Shown: piece after piece, positions 16,101-27,499 of the stretch
Layout: each line of letters opens with the position of its first letter
Numbering within the stretch: the first letter of the stretch is position 1
NCBI GenBank assembly: GCA_016785225.1
Contig: JAFBJZ010000375.1
Span: forward strand, 3,391,501 to 3,455,500
DNA from: Psettodes erumei
Lineage: Eukaryota > Chordata > Actinopteri > Pleuronectiformes > Psettodidae
Direction: 5' to 3'
Length of the DNA stretch: 64,000 nt
Program-made: the position numbers and the translations under genes
Notes under the pieces: model-generated
The model's database searches: none
What the model saw: only the letters and a program-made list of their open reading frames with translations
What the model was told of the DNA's origin: nothing

Positions 16101-19100
16101 GGTAAAAATTGTCAAGAATAAAATGGTAAGATTATTGTTTGTCATGGTGATTTATATCCTGACCAGATCTTCTTCCTCCCTGTGTGCAGGTATCGTGGTG
16201 GAGGACTGCTTGCTGCTCCTGCTCAACCTGCTGAAGAACAACAGCTCCAACCAGAATTTCTTCAAGGAGGGTTCCTACATCCAGAGAATGAAGCCCTGGT
16301 TTGAGGTCGGAGATGATAACTCTGGCTGGTCTGCACAAAAGGTCACCAACCTCCATCTCATGCTGCAGGTAATGCAGAACAGTCGCGTTAGACCGTTAAA
16401 TCTCCAGGTTATCATTTCATCATGCTGATCAATACTGTAATCCTAATCCCAGTTGGTACGAGTCATGGTGTCTCCCGTGAACTCTCCTGGTGCTACATCC
16501 AGTTGTCAGAAGTCCATGTACCAGTGTGGCCTGCTGCAGCAGTTGTGTACGATCCTCATGGCCACCGGTGTGCCTGCTGACATCCTCACTGAGGTAATCA
16601 TAATAAGAAACGCGCTACGGAGAACAGCTGCGCGCTCACACTCGGCTACCTGAAAACAAGGTGTGTGTGTTCAAGCGTGGAATCCCGCTGCTTTATTTCA
16701 GACCATCAACACTGTGTCGGAGGTTATCAGGGGCTCACAGGTCAACCAGGACTACTTTGCTTCTGTCAATGCTCCTTCAAACCCGCCAAGGTAAAAAAAA
16801 AACCAGTGAAACAAGATATTGAATCTTCCAAAATCCTCCTGAAAGTAAATTAATTTAACGACTCCTTCTTCTCATCATAGACCAGCCATTGTGGTGCTGC
16901 TCATGTCCATGGTGAATGAAAGACAACCATTTGTGCTTCGCTGTGCAGTCCTCTACTGTTTCCAGTGTTTCCTTTACAAAAACCAGAAAGGCCAGGGGGA
17001 GATAGTAGCGACACTGCTCCCCTCCACCATCGATGGTCAGTTACACCAGGTTCAGGACTTCACATGTGACCTTACCTGTTGTTTTGCTATAGGTTTCCAG
17101 ACCATTTTTACCTAAGAGGCATCATAAGCAGTATTTCTGTCAACGGCATCAAATTGCAATGAAATTTTTATTCGTGCTAAAAATAGTCCTACCTCTCTGA
17201 GAGTGAAGACTTGAGCACGCATCCTCATCTACATTTAGAGTAATGATTTTTATGTGTTCTATTTACTGTATAACACTAGCAAATCCAGTAAAAACTCCGT
17301 GCTCCATCTCCTTCATTGTAGCTTAAAAAATGTGTTTCCTGTCGAACTAATATAGTTTTACTTTCTCCAAAATCAAATGTCAAACCTGAAAGTCCGGCCT
17401 GGAGCTGCGTGGGATTCAGTCTCTCTACTGAGCCAGCTCTGCTGTCACTGACTCGCACACTTTTGTTCACAGCCAACTCCATCTCAGCGGGCCAGCTGCT
17501 GTGCGGAGGCCTGTTCTCTGCAGACTCTCTGTCCAACTGGTGCGCTGCCGTGGCCCTGGCTCACGCCCTGCAGGACAACCTCACCCAGAAGGAGCAGCTA
17601 CTGAGGGTCCAACTTGCCACCAGCCTGGGCAAACCCCCCGTCTCTCTGCTGCAGCAGTGCACAAACATCCTGTCCCAGGTAGGATAATGCTTCACAATGA
17701 TGCTTCTAAAAAAAAAAACAAACGGGTGTCTGGGCAGCATAGGCTTGTGTGAAAACATACTCAATTGTGAACAACATTGAATAGAACAGTGTCGCATTAC
17801 TGTGGTTTTGCAGGGAGATAAGATCGTCCGGAGGGTGAGTAAAGTGTGTGCGTACTGTATCTGTGTGTGTTTTGAGTGTTTGGGCGGCACCTGTCCTGGT
17901 TATTTTGGCTTGGCATCTGTAGTCGGGGTCTACTAGGGCCCACGTGTTGGGGGATCTTCTTCCTTTTAACTCTTTGCTACCAATTCTTCATCCGCTAACT
18001 TATGGCTATGGCCCAGTTCTTCCTCATCAGGGTGGCACACGGGTGCACTCCTCCTCCCCATAGATTTGAAAGCTCTACTTGCTTTCACTGTGGGGAAGTA
18101 CACAAGTGGACACCTGAGAGAGGGCCAGAGAAAAGGGACACAGCAGGCAGCTGTTGTTGTGGTTTTTACCTGGACTGATATCACCTTAACACCTGCTTCG
18201 TGCTGTGATCTTGGACCGTTTGTTGCGTTGCAAGCCGTTATCTGCCTGTTCAGCAAGCATGTGCTACAAATATGGTTTTCACAGAGGGTTCGTATGCTTT
18301 TTTAAATTCAACCATCTAAATTGGTGTGGAGACAAGGTGTGAGGTCTGTTCGGTGTGAACTGGTTAGTGTTACTTTGTTAAGTAAAGCCAGAAGAAGTAA
18401 CAAGGAGACCACCATTAGGATTAGGTGTCGGGGTCCGGTGCGTTGCCAGATAATGAACACGCCCCTGAAGATGAAAATGGCTTCTTGGGGTGTGGAACAG
18501 CACTTTCTGTTCGGTAGGGAGAATGAGTAAGTAGGTAGCAGGCTCTATGCTCCTTGTGCACCAGGTAACTTTAGAAAGACAACGGATGAGGGTGGGGGGG
18601 TTCTTTGTCTGACCATTTCGGTAACTTAGTAAAATTGACATTGACGCCCACATGGGTTAGAGGTAAATAAGGAGGTCAGCTCAGTGCGACTGCGTGTTGT
18701 GGGGGAAGAAAAACTCTTGGCCGTTGTCTGCTGTTGTCATAGCAGGTAATCCAGACAAATCCGAAAGCGTAGGGTCATACATCCTTATTGGTGAGAACCC
18801 CAACCCCTGGCTGTGACTTTGTGAGACCCAATGTCAAGATTAAAGTAATGTGTTATGTTGTGTCTGGATTGGCCCTCTCTATGGTCACCTATGGTCATTT
18901 TCCTTTCTTTTGTTTTCCTCTTCATTTTTGCATTACGTCAAATTTGGAGACAAAATCTGAAAAGGTGATTTCGTAAGTTTTTTTTGCAGTATGGAATGGT
19001 GATAGGCTATTTACCCATATTCAGTCATCATTCAGATCTCCATACTTTTTGGCATCCCCTTTTTTTCACTAAGGAAAAGAGGTGTGCGCTTTTTAAAGCA

Positions 19101-22100
19101 TGTTGTGCATTAAGTGTTAATGCACCATCTTATTAGCAGCTGCAGTGTAGAGTGTACATATCCTCCTTTCCTCTGCACTGTGTTTTAATCGATACTGATT
19201 TTTTTTTTGGTGGTTTACATTCCAACTCCATGAAAATCATCCTTCCTTTTTCTACTGTCGATTGAGATGAGTATTTCAAAACTGGCACAAGTTTCCTCTA
19301 AGTGTCCATCCACTTTTGTAAAGAGGAAGAAAATGAGAAAAGGTTGAGGTCTGTCACAGATCTTAAATCTCTGATGTGTTTCGCAAAGCTGTTTTCATGG
19401 AAATGCATGCATTTTATTTCTTTATTATCATTACAGTTCATTTTAATTTATCAAAGACACATTTAGTATGTTTTGCTTTGCATGTACTAATAGCTGGAGA
19501 CAGTAAAAACTTCCTTTTGTGATTTGAGAATGTTTTATTACGAGTCATTTATTTGCAATATGAAAATTGCAAACCACAGACTAAATGAAAATGTGAACTC
19601 GAGGTTTACACAATGGCTGAATGTAAAGATAATGTTTCTTTAAAGAAACGCATCCTGTTACAGATCTGCATGCACTGGGGAACATAACCTTGTTTGAAAA
19701 TACTGAATGTATTAACTCTAAATGTGTCCTGGGTTTTTGTTTTGTAGTGACCACTAATGATTGAAGTGTTTGAGATTAACATGGAGTGATTTACTTTGTC
19801 CGTTAACTGTTTTGTTGAGTCAAATGCAGGTTTGTTTTTTTTTTACCTGCAACATATCCTGATGGAAAGAAACCTGGACTCAGTAGAAATGCTACTTTAT
19901 TTTGTTCCAAAAAACTTCTTTTAATAACAGCTCATATTCAGCTACTTTTGTTTTGCCATTTCATCCGCTGCCTTTTTGCTGTTTGAAGTTAAGGCACTGG
20001 CAGTACTTTTGCCACATTTCTTCTATATCTTGTGGCACACTCAGCAAATGCAAATTGCTCCTTGAAAAATTTATCAGAAAGAACTGCTGCTTAATTAATG
20101 TCCCAACCTGGACTCAATCTAAAGGTCTATGACCATGATTCAAATTGTAATAAACTGTACTATTGGTTGTTATTTTGCTTCAGGTTATGATCATGTGCTG
20201 TGACATGTAAACTCCCATATGTAACATCCATGTAACATATTTCTCAAGTTTTACATGCTTGCTCTTCACAAGTCATTTCTGATGCACAGATTGACATTAC
20301 CTTTGTATATGTTGTGCTCTGCAGGGCAGCAAAGTGCAGACGAGGGTGGGCCTCCTCATGCTGCTGTGCACGTGGATCAGCAACTGTCCCATCGCTGTCA
20401 CACATTTTCTACACAATCAGGAAAATGTTCCCTTTGTATCCTTGAGGCAGCTCCACAAGCCGTCTGTCAACAGCTTTACAAAACTCATTTAATCCAAATC
20501 CAGTTCTGAATATGCCTATCCAATCCGAATCCTTTCAAATCTGCTTATCAAAAAAAAGATATGTTAATGAAAAATTCTCACTCAGTGCAGTAACAAGCAT
20601 TTTATTAGAAACCCTTATTCCGCCACTAGCTCCTCCGGTTAAAAGGGTTGTCGTGTGAATCCTTGACTTGGTGCCTCCTGCAGCTGACAGCTCAAATCTC
20701 AGAGAACCTGGGAGAGGATGAGAGGCTGGTTCAGGGCCTGTGTGCGCTGCTTCTCGGCATCTGCATCTATTACAATGACAACTCACTGGAGAACTACACC
20801 AAGTAAGCATCTCTGACTCAAAAACTAACCTGAGAAATTAGGTTAAGATCGTGTTACTTTAAGTTTGTGTCGTCACAGCAACTGTCAAGAAACGGTGTCA
20901 TGTTCAAGACCTTCGCTCACCTCTCTGTCCTCCTCAGAGAGAAGCTAAAGCAGCTGATCGAGAAACGCATCGGAAAGGAGAACTTTGTAGAGAAACTGGG
21001 CTTCATCACCAAACACGAGCTGTACTCGCGTGCGGCCCAGAAGCCGCAGCCCGTTTTCCCATCTCCAGAGCAGATGCTGTTTGACCACGAGTTCACCAAG
21101 TTGGTCAAAGAACTGGAAGGTCAGTCAGAGACTTTTTTTTTGCTTCCAGAACTGGTTCCTTTTTATTATGAGATTTGCAAAGTTTCATGAGGTTTTAAGA
21201 ATGATGTTACTGTCCTCACAGGTGTGATCACCAAAGCGGTTCACAAATCCAGTGAAGAGGAGAAAAAGGAAGAGGAGGTGAAGAAGACATTAGAGCAACA
21301 TGACAACATTGTAACTCAGTACAAAGAGCTGATCAGAGAACAGGTAAACAGACACAGCAAGATTCCACACTTATACAAGAGCGAAATAGAAGTGCCACTT
21401 TAAGTTCTACATGTGGTTTGTTTTTAACGCCTCTGTTGTTATGAGCATTCGATGCATTGTCATGTTGACTATTTTATTATAACTGTGTGATCTTCAGGAT
21501 TCTCAGATCCAGGAGCTCAAAGAGCAGGTAGCATCCATGACATCTCAGAATGAACAGATGCAGGCTACAGTCACCCAGCAGCTGTCCCAGATCCAGCAGC
21601 ACAAGGACCAGTACAACATCCTCAAGCTAAAATTAGGTGAGTCCAACACACAAGCTGTGCAGTTATTAATGGACACAATTTTACAGTCCCATATGGATTT
21701 GATTTAGCAGATGTCACATGCTAGAGGACACGTATCCATTATTTCACAGCCTGGCCTTGTTTCTACAGTTCTGGACCTTTGCCCCGGTTTGTTATCATAA
21801 CATTTTACTGCTTTGTCACTGAGACATTGGGTAACAGCTATATGCAGCGACATCTCCAGATACTGTTGACAGAGTGTGTGTGTGCGTGTTTGTTGGTTTG
21901 TTTTGCGTGGACTTCAGGTAAGGAGAACCAGAGTCAGTCTAACAACCAGCAGAGCGACGGCTCTCAGGTGAACGGGCTGCAGACGGAGGAACTGACGCAG
22001 CTCAGAGAGGAGGTGGAGGAGCTCCGCAAGCAGCACACACTCCTTCAGACACTACTCAGTGACAAAGACACACTCATCAACACCCTGGTTAGTAACTGCC

Positions 22101-24222
22101 TACGTATACACAGGATGTAGTCACCAGCTATAGCTTTTAAGGCAGACAATTAATAACAACAAACTAATTCTTAGAAAAGATCTTCCAACCATTCGTAGAC
22201 TTAAGCTTCTTCTGTCTGAAGGTTTGCAGCCCTTGTCTGTTTTAAGAAAAGAAGAATCTTTTTGCACAACTACATTTAAAGAAGGCACCCATGTCTTTTG
22301 GAAATTATAATGGACATTTTCCACAATTTTCAGGAAAATGATGGTCACATTTGTCGCTAATTAAAATAGCTATTAGCTGCAGCTCTGTTCTGAATATTTT
22401 ATCTCGAAATAAGAAGTGTATGCTAGTTTTACCCCATCACAGTGAAAATGAGCAGTGTTTTTTTACGTCTTCACTGGGTGATATCTGTAGAGGTCGGAGG
22501 CGGCACAGACAGCCGACGTTTCAGCGGGAGGATCCGAAAACACAGAACTACTCAAGGTGGGATTCATCGTCGTCCTACACCTTTTCCCAAGTTTGATATA
22601 TTATAATGAAAGATATATTGTTTCTGACATAAACTTTTAAATTAAAAAAGTAAACAGTGTAAAATTAACCAGTGTTTTCACACGCTGTCCCTGCTGCTGC
22701 CACAGTTGCTTGGCGGATCATTGTCAATTTTAGCTAAAACTTAAAGGATCACAATTAAATGAAATATTTTTTCATATCATTAGGAATTGTTGATATTGCT
22801 AGCCTTATTCTTGAAACTTCAATCTGAAGCACGTTTCTTAATTTCAGACACTGAATTTATACAGTATATTGAGTTTTGTGCTAAATTTGTTGCTTGTTTC
22901 AGGAGCTGGAAGCTTTGAGGAGTCAGGTTCAGTCCCAGTCGGCAGAAATCAACCAGCTGCAGATGGAGAGACAAGAACTGCTCAGGAGAGCTGAAGCTGG
23001 GGTAAATATCATGCTGACATTATACGTTTGCACAAAAAAATATCACATTATGCCAAACTAATGAAGGTTTGTCTGGCTTCTCTCAGTCTTCAGACGCAGT
23101 CCCCAGCAGTGACAACTCATTAGATGGCGCTAAGATGGCAGAACTAGAGAGCAGACTTGTAGCACAGACAACTGAAATGGAGAGACTCAAGGTGTGAGGA
23201 ATAACTGTACAAAAATGGTTCTGTGCTCTGTCCATTACACTTACATTTGTACAACAGCAGTCAGAAGTCATCGAAAAATTTATCAGTCAGATGTTGTTTT
23301 TTGTTATGACTAGGGAATATGATGAGAGGAAGAACTGAGAAAACGGTGCATTTGTCAGAGAGGTTTCAGATACCTTTTGTTCTTCTTCTTCTTTTTTTGC
23401 CCTTCATTCAAGCTCATATCTTCTTCCTCACTGGTTCAGGGGGAGACAAAGAACTTGTCAGAGAGCCGGGCAAACCTGGAGCAGCAGCTGGCTTCAGCCA
23501 CCAGCACGGTGGCCATCCTGCAGACGGAGAAAGCAAAGCTGCAAACAGAGGTTCAGGAATCCAAGAAGGAGCAAGATGACCTGCTGATGCTGTTGGCAGA
23601 CCAGGACCAGAAGATCCACAGTCTCAAGCAGAGACTCAAAAACCTGGGAGAGATGGTAGACAAACGATCAGTATTCCACTTTGACTCACCTCGACTTCCA
23701 GGAGTCAGTTCAGTGAGCGTTCAGTACCTAAGGAACACAGGAGAAGAAAATATACCATTTCAATTCAAATAACCATACATTTAAAAAAAAAAATAGTATT
23801 TACACACCAACTAGGGCTATATTAGGTTTTTTCCTGAAAGATGAGGACAATTATTGAGATGATGGATTTATGATTTAAGTTTGTGTTCTAAATCTACAAC
23901 AGGCTGGACAGCAAACAATTTGCAGCGCACTGCTCAGAGAGAAAGTCCAACTCAAACTGTAAAATTCTGTGGAAAGTACAGTCGTTCAATTCAGACAGTC
24001 GAGACAAAACCATCTGTTAGCCGTTGTCATAGTTCTTGGTCGTAGAAATATCGTGACCAGGAAGTTTTCATTTCACGGAGGAATAACTGCTCGGCTGTGT
24101 TTTTGTTTGTTTGCTTTAGTTAGACTGTGGCACTCTGCTTACAGGTGGAAGATGAAGATGACCTGGATGCCAGGGACCAAACAGATGATGATGACGAGGA
24201 GGAGGATGAAGATGAGGATTGA
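10757..24222 (+). CDS. uso1: General vesicular transport factor p115 (USO1)
   Basis: Peripheral Golgi tether that links COPI/COPII vesicles to GM130, giantin and Rab1 and promotes SNARE assembly. Exons: 10757-10822, 11912-11998, 12946-13010, 13244-13320, 15274-15374, 15463-15565, 15774-15829, 15981-16101, 16190-16368, 16453-16593, 16702-16790, 16881-17035, 17473-17678, 20325-20435, 20684-20802, 20938-21119, 21222-21343, 21498-21636, 21918-22087, 22491-22556, 22903-23001, 23087-23191, 23440-23655, 24145-24222; the sum is 2853 nt, 950 aa plus stop (human 962). Armadillo-like globular head spans about residues 1-640 (MNFFRGVMGGQ start; VVEDCLLLLLNLLKNN; FFKEGSYIQRMKPWFEVGD), four or more coiled-coil blocks about 640-920, and an acidic tail ending DDDDEEEDEDED that in p115 binds GM130/giantin. 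Start is the only ATG matching the family N-terminus. Three extra microexons may be inserted (separate entries). An alternative acceptor for the second-last exon lies at 23413. Confidence 0.97.
10823..11911 (+). other. uso1 intron 1
   Basis: Intron with the short tandem repeat at its 5' end. No other exon or repeat was recognised. Open frames inside it (e.g. about 11367-11612) lack splice context and similarity to anything known to me. Confidence 0.6.
10839..10866 (+). repeat. Short tandem repeat beside uso1 exon 1 donor
   Basis: Nearly three copies of a 10-bp unit (tagccgaagc) start 16 bp after the exon 1 donor; a partial inverted copy (gagcttcggt) follows. Confidence 0.85.
12052..12170 (+). 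repeat. Dispersed fish repeat fragment
   Basis: The stretch around ccagtttattgggtacacct and the following caacaggcctgcaatagatc resembles a high-copy repeat I know from many teleost introns (a 'TTTATTAGGTACACC' family). Identification is from memory of that motif; the exact class and edges are uncertain. Confidence 0.5.
12685..12800 (+). repeat. Dispersed fish repeat fragment
   Basis: Contains gattacgcaaaaactactga followed by an accagtttt stretch, the hallmark of another teleost high-copy repeat (attacgcaaaaactac family). Short and degenerate; edges uncertain. Confidence 0.5.
13064..13150 (+). repeat. (ATT)n-(AAT)n palindromic microsatellite
   Basis: About 14 ATT units (13064-13106), a short T-run, then about 13 AAT units (13111-13150). 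The two halves are reverse complements and could fold into a long hairpin. Lies 54 bp after the donor of uso1 exon 3. Confidence 0.95.
13566..13577 (+). other. uso1: Candidate 12-nt uso1 microexon
   Basis: Flanked by an excellent acceptor (long C/T tract then ccctacag) and donor gtaaaa. Both flanking exons split a codon after its first base, and this 12-nt insert keeps frame without a stop, adding residues DESE inside an acidic loop of the p115 head. Seen: splice sites and frame. Inferred: use in mRNA. Confidence 0.5.
13923..13949 (+). other. uso1: Candidate 27-nt uso1 microexon
   Basis: Preceded by an extended pyrimidine tract (cctctccctgtctcag) and followed by donor gtcagt. The insert keeps the same phase as its neighbours and would add nine residues (GKHKNVSMP) in the same loop as the 12-nt candidate. 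Basic and hydrophobic composition contrasts with the acidic surroundings. Confidence 0.45.
17036..17472 (+). other. uso1 intron 12
   Basis: Intron of 437 bp. Donor is gtcagt; acceptor is ttcacag before the exon encoding NSISAGQLLCGGLF. Nothing else recognised. Confidence 0.6.
17814..17834 (+). other. uso1: Candidate 21-nt uso1 microexon (GDKIVRR)
   Basis: Acceptor gttttgcag and donor gtgagt flank 21 nt encoding GDKIVRR, inserted in phase 0 between CTNILSQ and GSKVQTRVGLL. I recall a mammalian p115 isoform carrying a seven-residue insert of very similar sequence (GDKIDRR) at this same junction, which makes this a conserved alternative exon rather than chance. Confidence 0.75.
17835..20324 (+). 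other. uso1 intron after the 21-nt microexon
   Basis: The largest uso1 intron segment (2.5 kb). From about 17890 to 18840 it is more GC-rich than the surrounding intron and looks unlike it, but has no coding frame or terminal repeat I recognise; it may be an old insertion. The remainder is AT-rich and featureless. Confidence 0.5.
20325..20435 (+). other. uso1: uso1 exon 14, end of armadillo head
   Basis: 111-nt exon encoding GSKVQTRVGLLMLLCTW...NQENVPF. The donor (ttt followed by gtatcc) is weaker than others in the gene, but the frame and the family sequence (next exon LTAQISENLGEDE) fix it. Confidence 0.85.
23413..23439 (+). other. uso1: Alternative 27-nt extension of uso1 exon 23
   Basis: Two in-frame acceptors lie 27 nt apart (ttcattcaag before 23413 and ctggttcag before 23440). 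The upstream AG follows the better pyrimidine tract and is first in scanning order; using it adds nine residues (LISSSSLVQ) within the coiled-coil region. Either or both may be used. Confidence 0.5.
24145..24222 (+). other. uso1: uso1 terminal coding exon, acidic tail
   Basis: Encodes VEDEDDLDAR then an Asp/Glu run and stop TGA at 24220-24222. The acidic C-terminus is the GM130/giantin-binding element of p115. Purine-rich GAN codons make the exon itself a simple-sequence stretch. Confidence 0.9.
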
Positions 24223-25075
24223 AGAGAAACACTGAAAGAAGAAAAAAGGAGAAATGGAAACTTGTCTACCAGCAGGCAAGAAAAGACTTTACGCAAACAC
24301 GTGAGAAACTCAAGAATAGGACTAATATATTGAAGGAGTTTCTCTTCCCAGCTGCCATGCCATCTTCATTTTTCTTTACCCCCCCCACAGTCGCATCACA
24401 TAATTGTTAATTATTTGGACATTTTCTTGTTCAGGATGAGGTTCTTGTGTCCAAGGGTTCAATTTTCAGTGACAGCTGTAAGATTTCAACAGTGCATTCA
24501 TCTCTGCTACTTTTACCATCAGTTTGTGGTGGATTTTACCAGTCTTGTGTTTATTGTAACATATTGTCATATACTTTGTAATAACGCAATGAGACACTAG
24601 GTTAATTTTAATGCACAAGAGCTATCTGGAGCATTTGGAGAGGAGGCTTTAAAATGTAGCAAAAAAATTCAACTGAGAACAGATTTGATACTATTCTCAT
24701 TTTATCATGGACTCCTCAGGCCGTCTTTTTCCCCACCCTGCACTCCAGCTCTTCCCCAGACGTATGGTATATAAGAATCATCTGCAACATGTCACTGTGC
24801 TGCGCCCTGAATTTATCTGCCTTCACAGCCCACGAAAGTTCAAGTTTGGTGTTACAGTATTTCAGCGCTCAAAAGAGTTGTTCCATTGTGACGACGACAC
24901 AACCTAACTGCTCTACAATATGCTGCAAAACACTGAGAGAAAAAAATGTAAAGACAAAAAAGATATTTTTGCAACTTTTTGTCCAATACTGGCATCCAGC
25001 TTCTGTATGATATTGTGTAACTTATCAATTTATGAGCCACATTGAAATGAATAAAGAATCTATCAGTCTGTATGC
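24223..25075 (+). other. uso1: uso1 3' untranslated region
   Basis: AT-rich sequence after the uso1 stop, with no further exon structure, ending about 20 bp after the AATAAA at 25050. No repeat recognised. Confidence 0.65.
25050..25055 (+). promoter_or_regulatory. Poly(A) signal AATAAA, uso1
   Basis: Context gaaatgaataaagaatct, about 830 bp after the stop codon, followed by a TGTATGCCTGTATGG downstream stretch. Best candidate for the end of uso1. Confidence 0.65.
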
Positions 25076-27240
25076 CTGTATGGAGAGATAATTGTAGATA
25101 AATTAAATTTTACTAAATCCACAATGGGATTTTGTATTTGTCTTTTAGTAGGTAAATTGTAGTTACACTTGTGGTCCAGAATCACAAATATTCCTCAAAT
25201 CGCTCATCGTCTTTATAACATATAGATAAATACACCTGGAATTCCTAAAACTTCTATTAATATAAATTAGGGGAAAACTCAAACAAAGAAAATATCAGAA
25301 AAAGTACAAACCTGAGGGAGAGCAACAGCAGAAGGATCCCACCTTCAGGACAAACAGACAGATGTGGTGTGTACAGAACCGATAACAGCAGCAATAGCGA
25401 AATTACAATACCAAGAAACTGAGTAACAATTGTAGGTAAAGTGCAAACATATTTTAAGAATGTGGATCAGAGAAGATGTCAAGAAACTTAGTCCAACTTT
25501 GCTTTGAGGAGAAAGAACAAAATCATTAGTTCAGCAGGTTTTCCAGGGCTTTGAGTAAAAAAAAAAAAAATGATTTGATGCAGGATGTTTCCCATGATGC
25601 TTTGGTGTCACAGAACAAAGATCAGCTTTGAAAGCATTAGTATTGTTACTGAACTGTGTCTTCTGATCATGAAGCTTCTATCTTCTATAAGAAAACTTGT
25701 TTAGTTTGTGCACATTGTGGAGGCTGCATTAACAACAACTGTGTTTGTGAAGACATTTGTGTTGTGTGTTTTACCCTCCAGGGAGAATTTTTAAAGTCCA
25801 AACAACTTGTCCCAGCAGTTCAAGTATGCTGGAAGCATTTTGAAGAATTCTCATGTTGGGAAACATCTCGTGTGCCATGTTTCCATGTGGCCCTGCCCAG
25901 CTCCCGTGGTTTACACACTGTACAAAAAACACTACCCTTCCTGAATATCTACAAAGTTGGTACAATTAATATCAAAAGCAAATCCAGCAATGAGTCTGTT
26001 GAGATTGAGATCATAAGCACGACATTGAAGATTTGTAGAAAAGTGATGGTGAGTAAACAGTTTTGGGCATGATGCATACAGTAATACACTACAAACAGAT
26101 TTGTTTTCCTGTTTTACATTCTGAAGTAGTACTGGACATGTCAAGAACAAACACACGAGATCAAACACATTAATGTGTGGGGAAAAAAAACATCTGACTC
26201 GCTACACTATAACAGGGATAAGATCAAATCAGTTACTCTCATTGGTGAAAGGATTTTTCACCTGAACTTAAAATTAGAGCAATGATGTGTGTGATTACTT
26301 GAATGAGTTGAATTTAAAGATGATGATATTACAGTCTGCTGATAAAGACCATGGGCATAAAGCAACAGGTGGCATTTGAAGAATCTATTCATTTTGCATA
26401 AACCAAGATTTCGTTGCACTAAAAATGACACTTCTCTTGTTGACAGATTATTGTCATATCACAAGTAAAATGATTAGTTGTCAGAGTTAGTGAGACTTGA
26501 TTACTTTGTACCATATTTCATCTCCCAGAGTGGCTTTCATGACTCATCTTGTAGTGGTTAAGTTTCGCCACTGGGGGGCAACAACCTCTGAAATAAAGAT
26601 GTGTACTGAACATTACCACATAGAAGTGTACTGTATGTTCTGAAGGACGAAGCTCGGGTTGACAAGAAACCCAAAATACCAATGTGCCACTATTAGTGTA
26701 CCAGTTTACACATAAAACATTCTCTTTTTTAGCATCTACTAAATGTTTCCTTATCATTTATATTATATTGTGGATTTTGTACGGATGCATTGACCTGTAA
26801 ACAGCAGTTTAATGCAGCAAATAGACGTGGGGCTAATTGTAACCTCCTTAAAATAGTTGCAGAGTCTAATATTAACAGTGACTCTTATTTTATGTGTGTC
26901 GTATGTTTTTTATGTGTATAATCAGGTGAAATGAAAACGTCCCTGATTTTCCCTCTGAAATGTGGTCGAGTACAACTGTGAAGTACCATCAACTGACAAT
27001 GCTTTACAGGTGAAGTAGACTACGCGAGTTACTTTCCACTAATGACTTTTTTGTCCTGTTGAAAAGCCAACCAAATGTATTGTTCACTGTAATAAAAAAC
27101 GCCTGTTTGATGCCTGTTTAATCAGTGTAGTGAGTGTGACCTCTGCCTTTGTCCTCTCTTGAGGTTTTAGAGACCCCACTTGCTCTTTGAGGGTATTTTG
27201 TTTTTATTATCTCCCTCTAATGATGCAGTGTGCTTTAAAT
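25076..27240. other. Intergenic region uso1 to coro2a
   Basis: About 2.1 kb of AT-rich sequence. An open frame at 25656-26072 (138 codons, plus) has no similarity I recognise, no Kozak-like start and ordinary composition, so I do not call it a gene. A CTCF-like motif lies at 26568-26582. Confidence 0.55.
26568..26582 (+). promoter_or_regulatory. CTCF-like motif between uso1 and coro2a
   Basis: The sequence ccactggggggcaac matches the core of the vertebrate CTCF consensus (CCASYAGRKGGCRS) with about two mismatches. Position between two conserved gene blocks makes an insulator plausible. A single motif match is weak evidence. Confidence 0.3.
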
Positions 27241-27452
27241 CAACCTGGATTGCCTCGCCCCTCCCTCCCCCGCCCCACCCTACAGCTTCTCTCCCGTCGC
27301 ATCCTGAGCCCGCATCTCTCTTGATCCTCCTTTCTCCTCTTCCTCCTCCTCCTCCTCTTGCCCTAGCTTTTCTTTCTGTAGACAAGAGGGGGATACCTTT
27401 GAGCTTCCCTTTTTTTTACTTTTTCGTTACTGTCAAGGTCAGGCCGGACGTC

Positions 27453-27499
27453 ATGACTTTCGAATGACCACCATGCACCATCAAAAACTACCGGAGTGA
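27453..27499 (+). promoter_or_regulatory. Overlapping uORFs in the coro2a leader
   Basis: ATG at 27453 opens four codons ending at TGA 27465-27467; a second ATG at 27464 overlaps that stop in another frame and runs 11 codons to TGA 27497-27499. Both end well before the main ATG at 27619. They matter only if transcription starts upstream of 27453, which is not proven. Confidence 0.4.

Noticed and set aside
25656..26072. 138-codon open frame, plus strand, between uso1 and coro2a
   Set aside because: Cys-rich start looks tempting, but there is no recognisable zinc-binding spacing, promoter, splice signal or similarity, and the composition matches the flanks.
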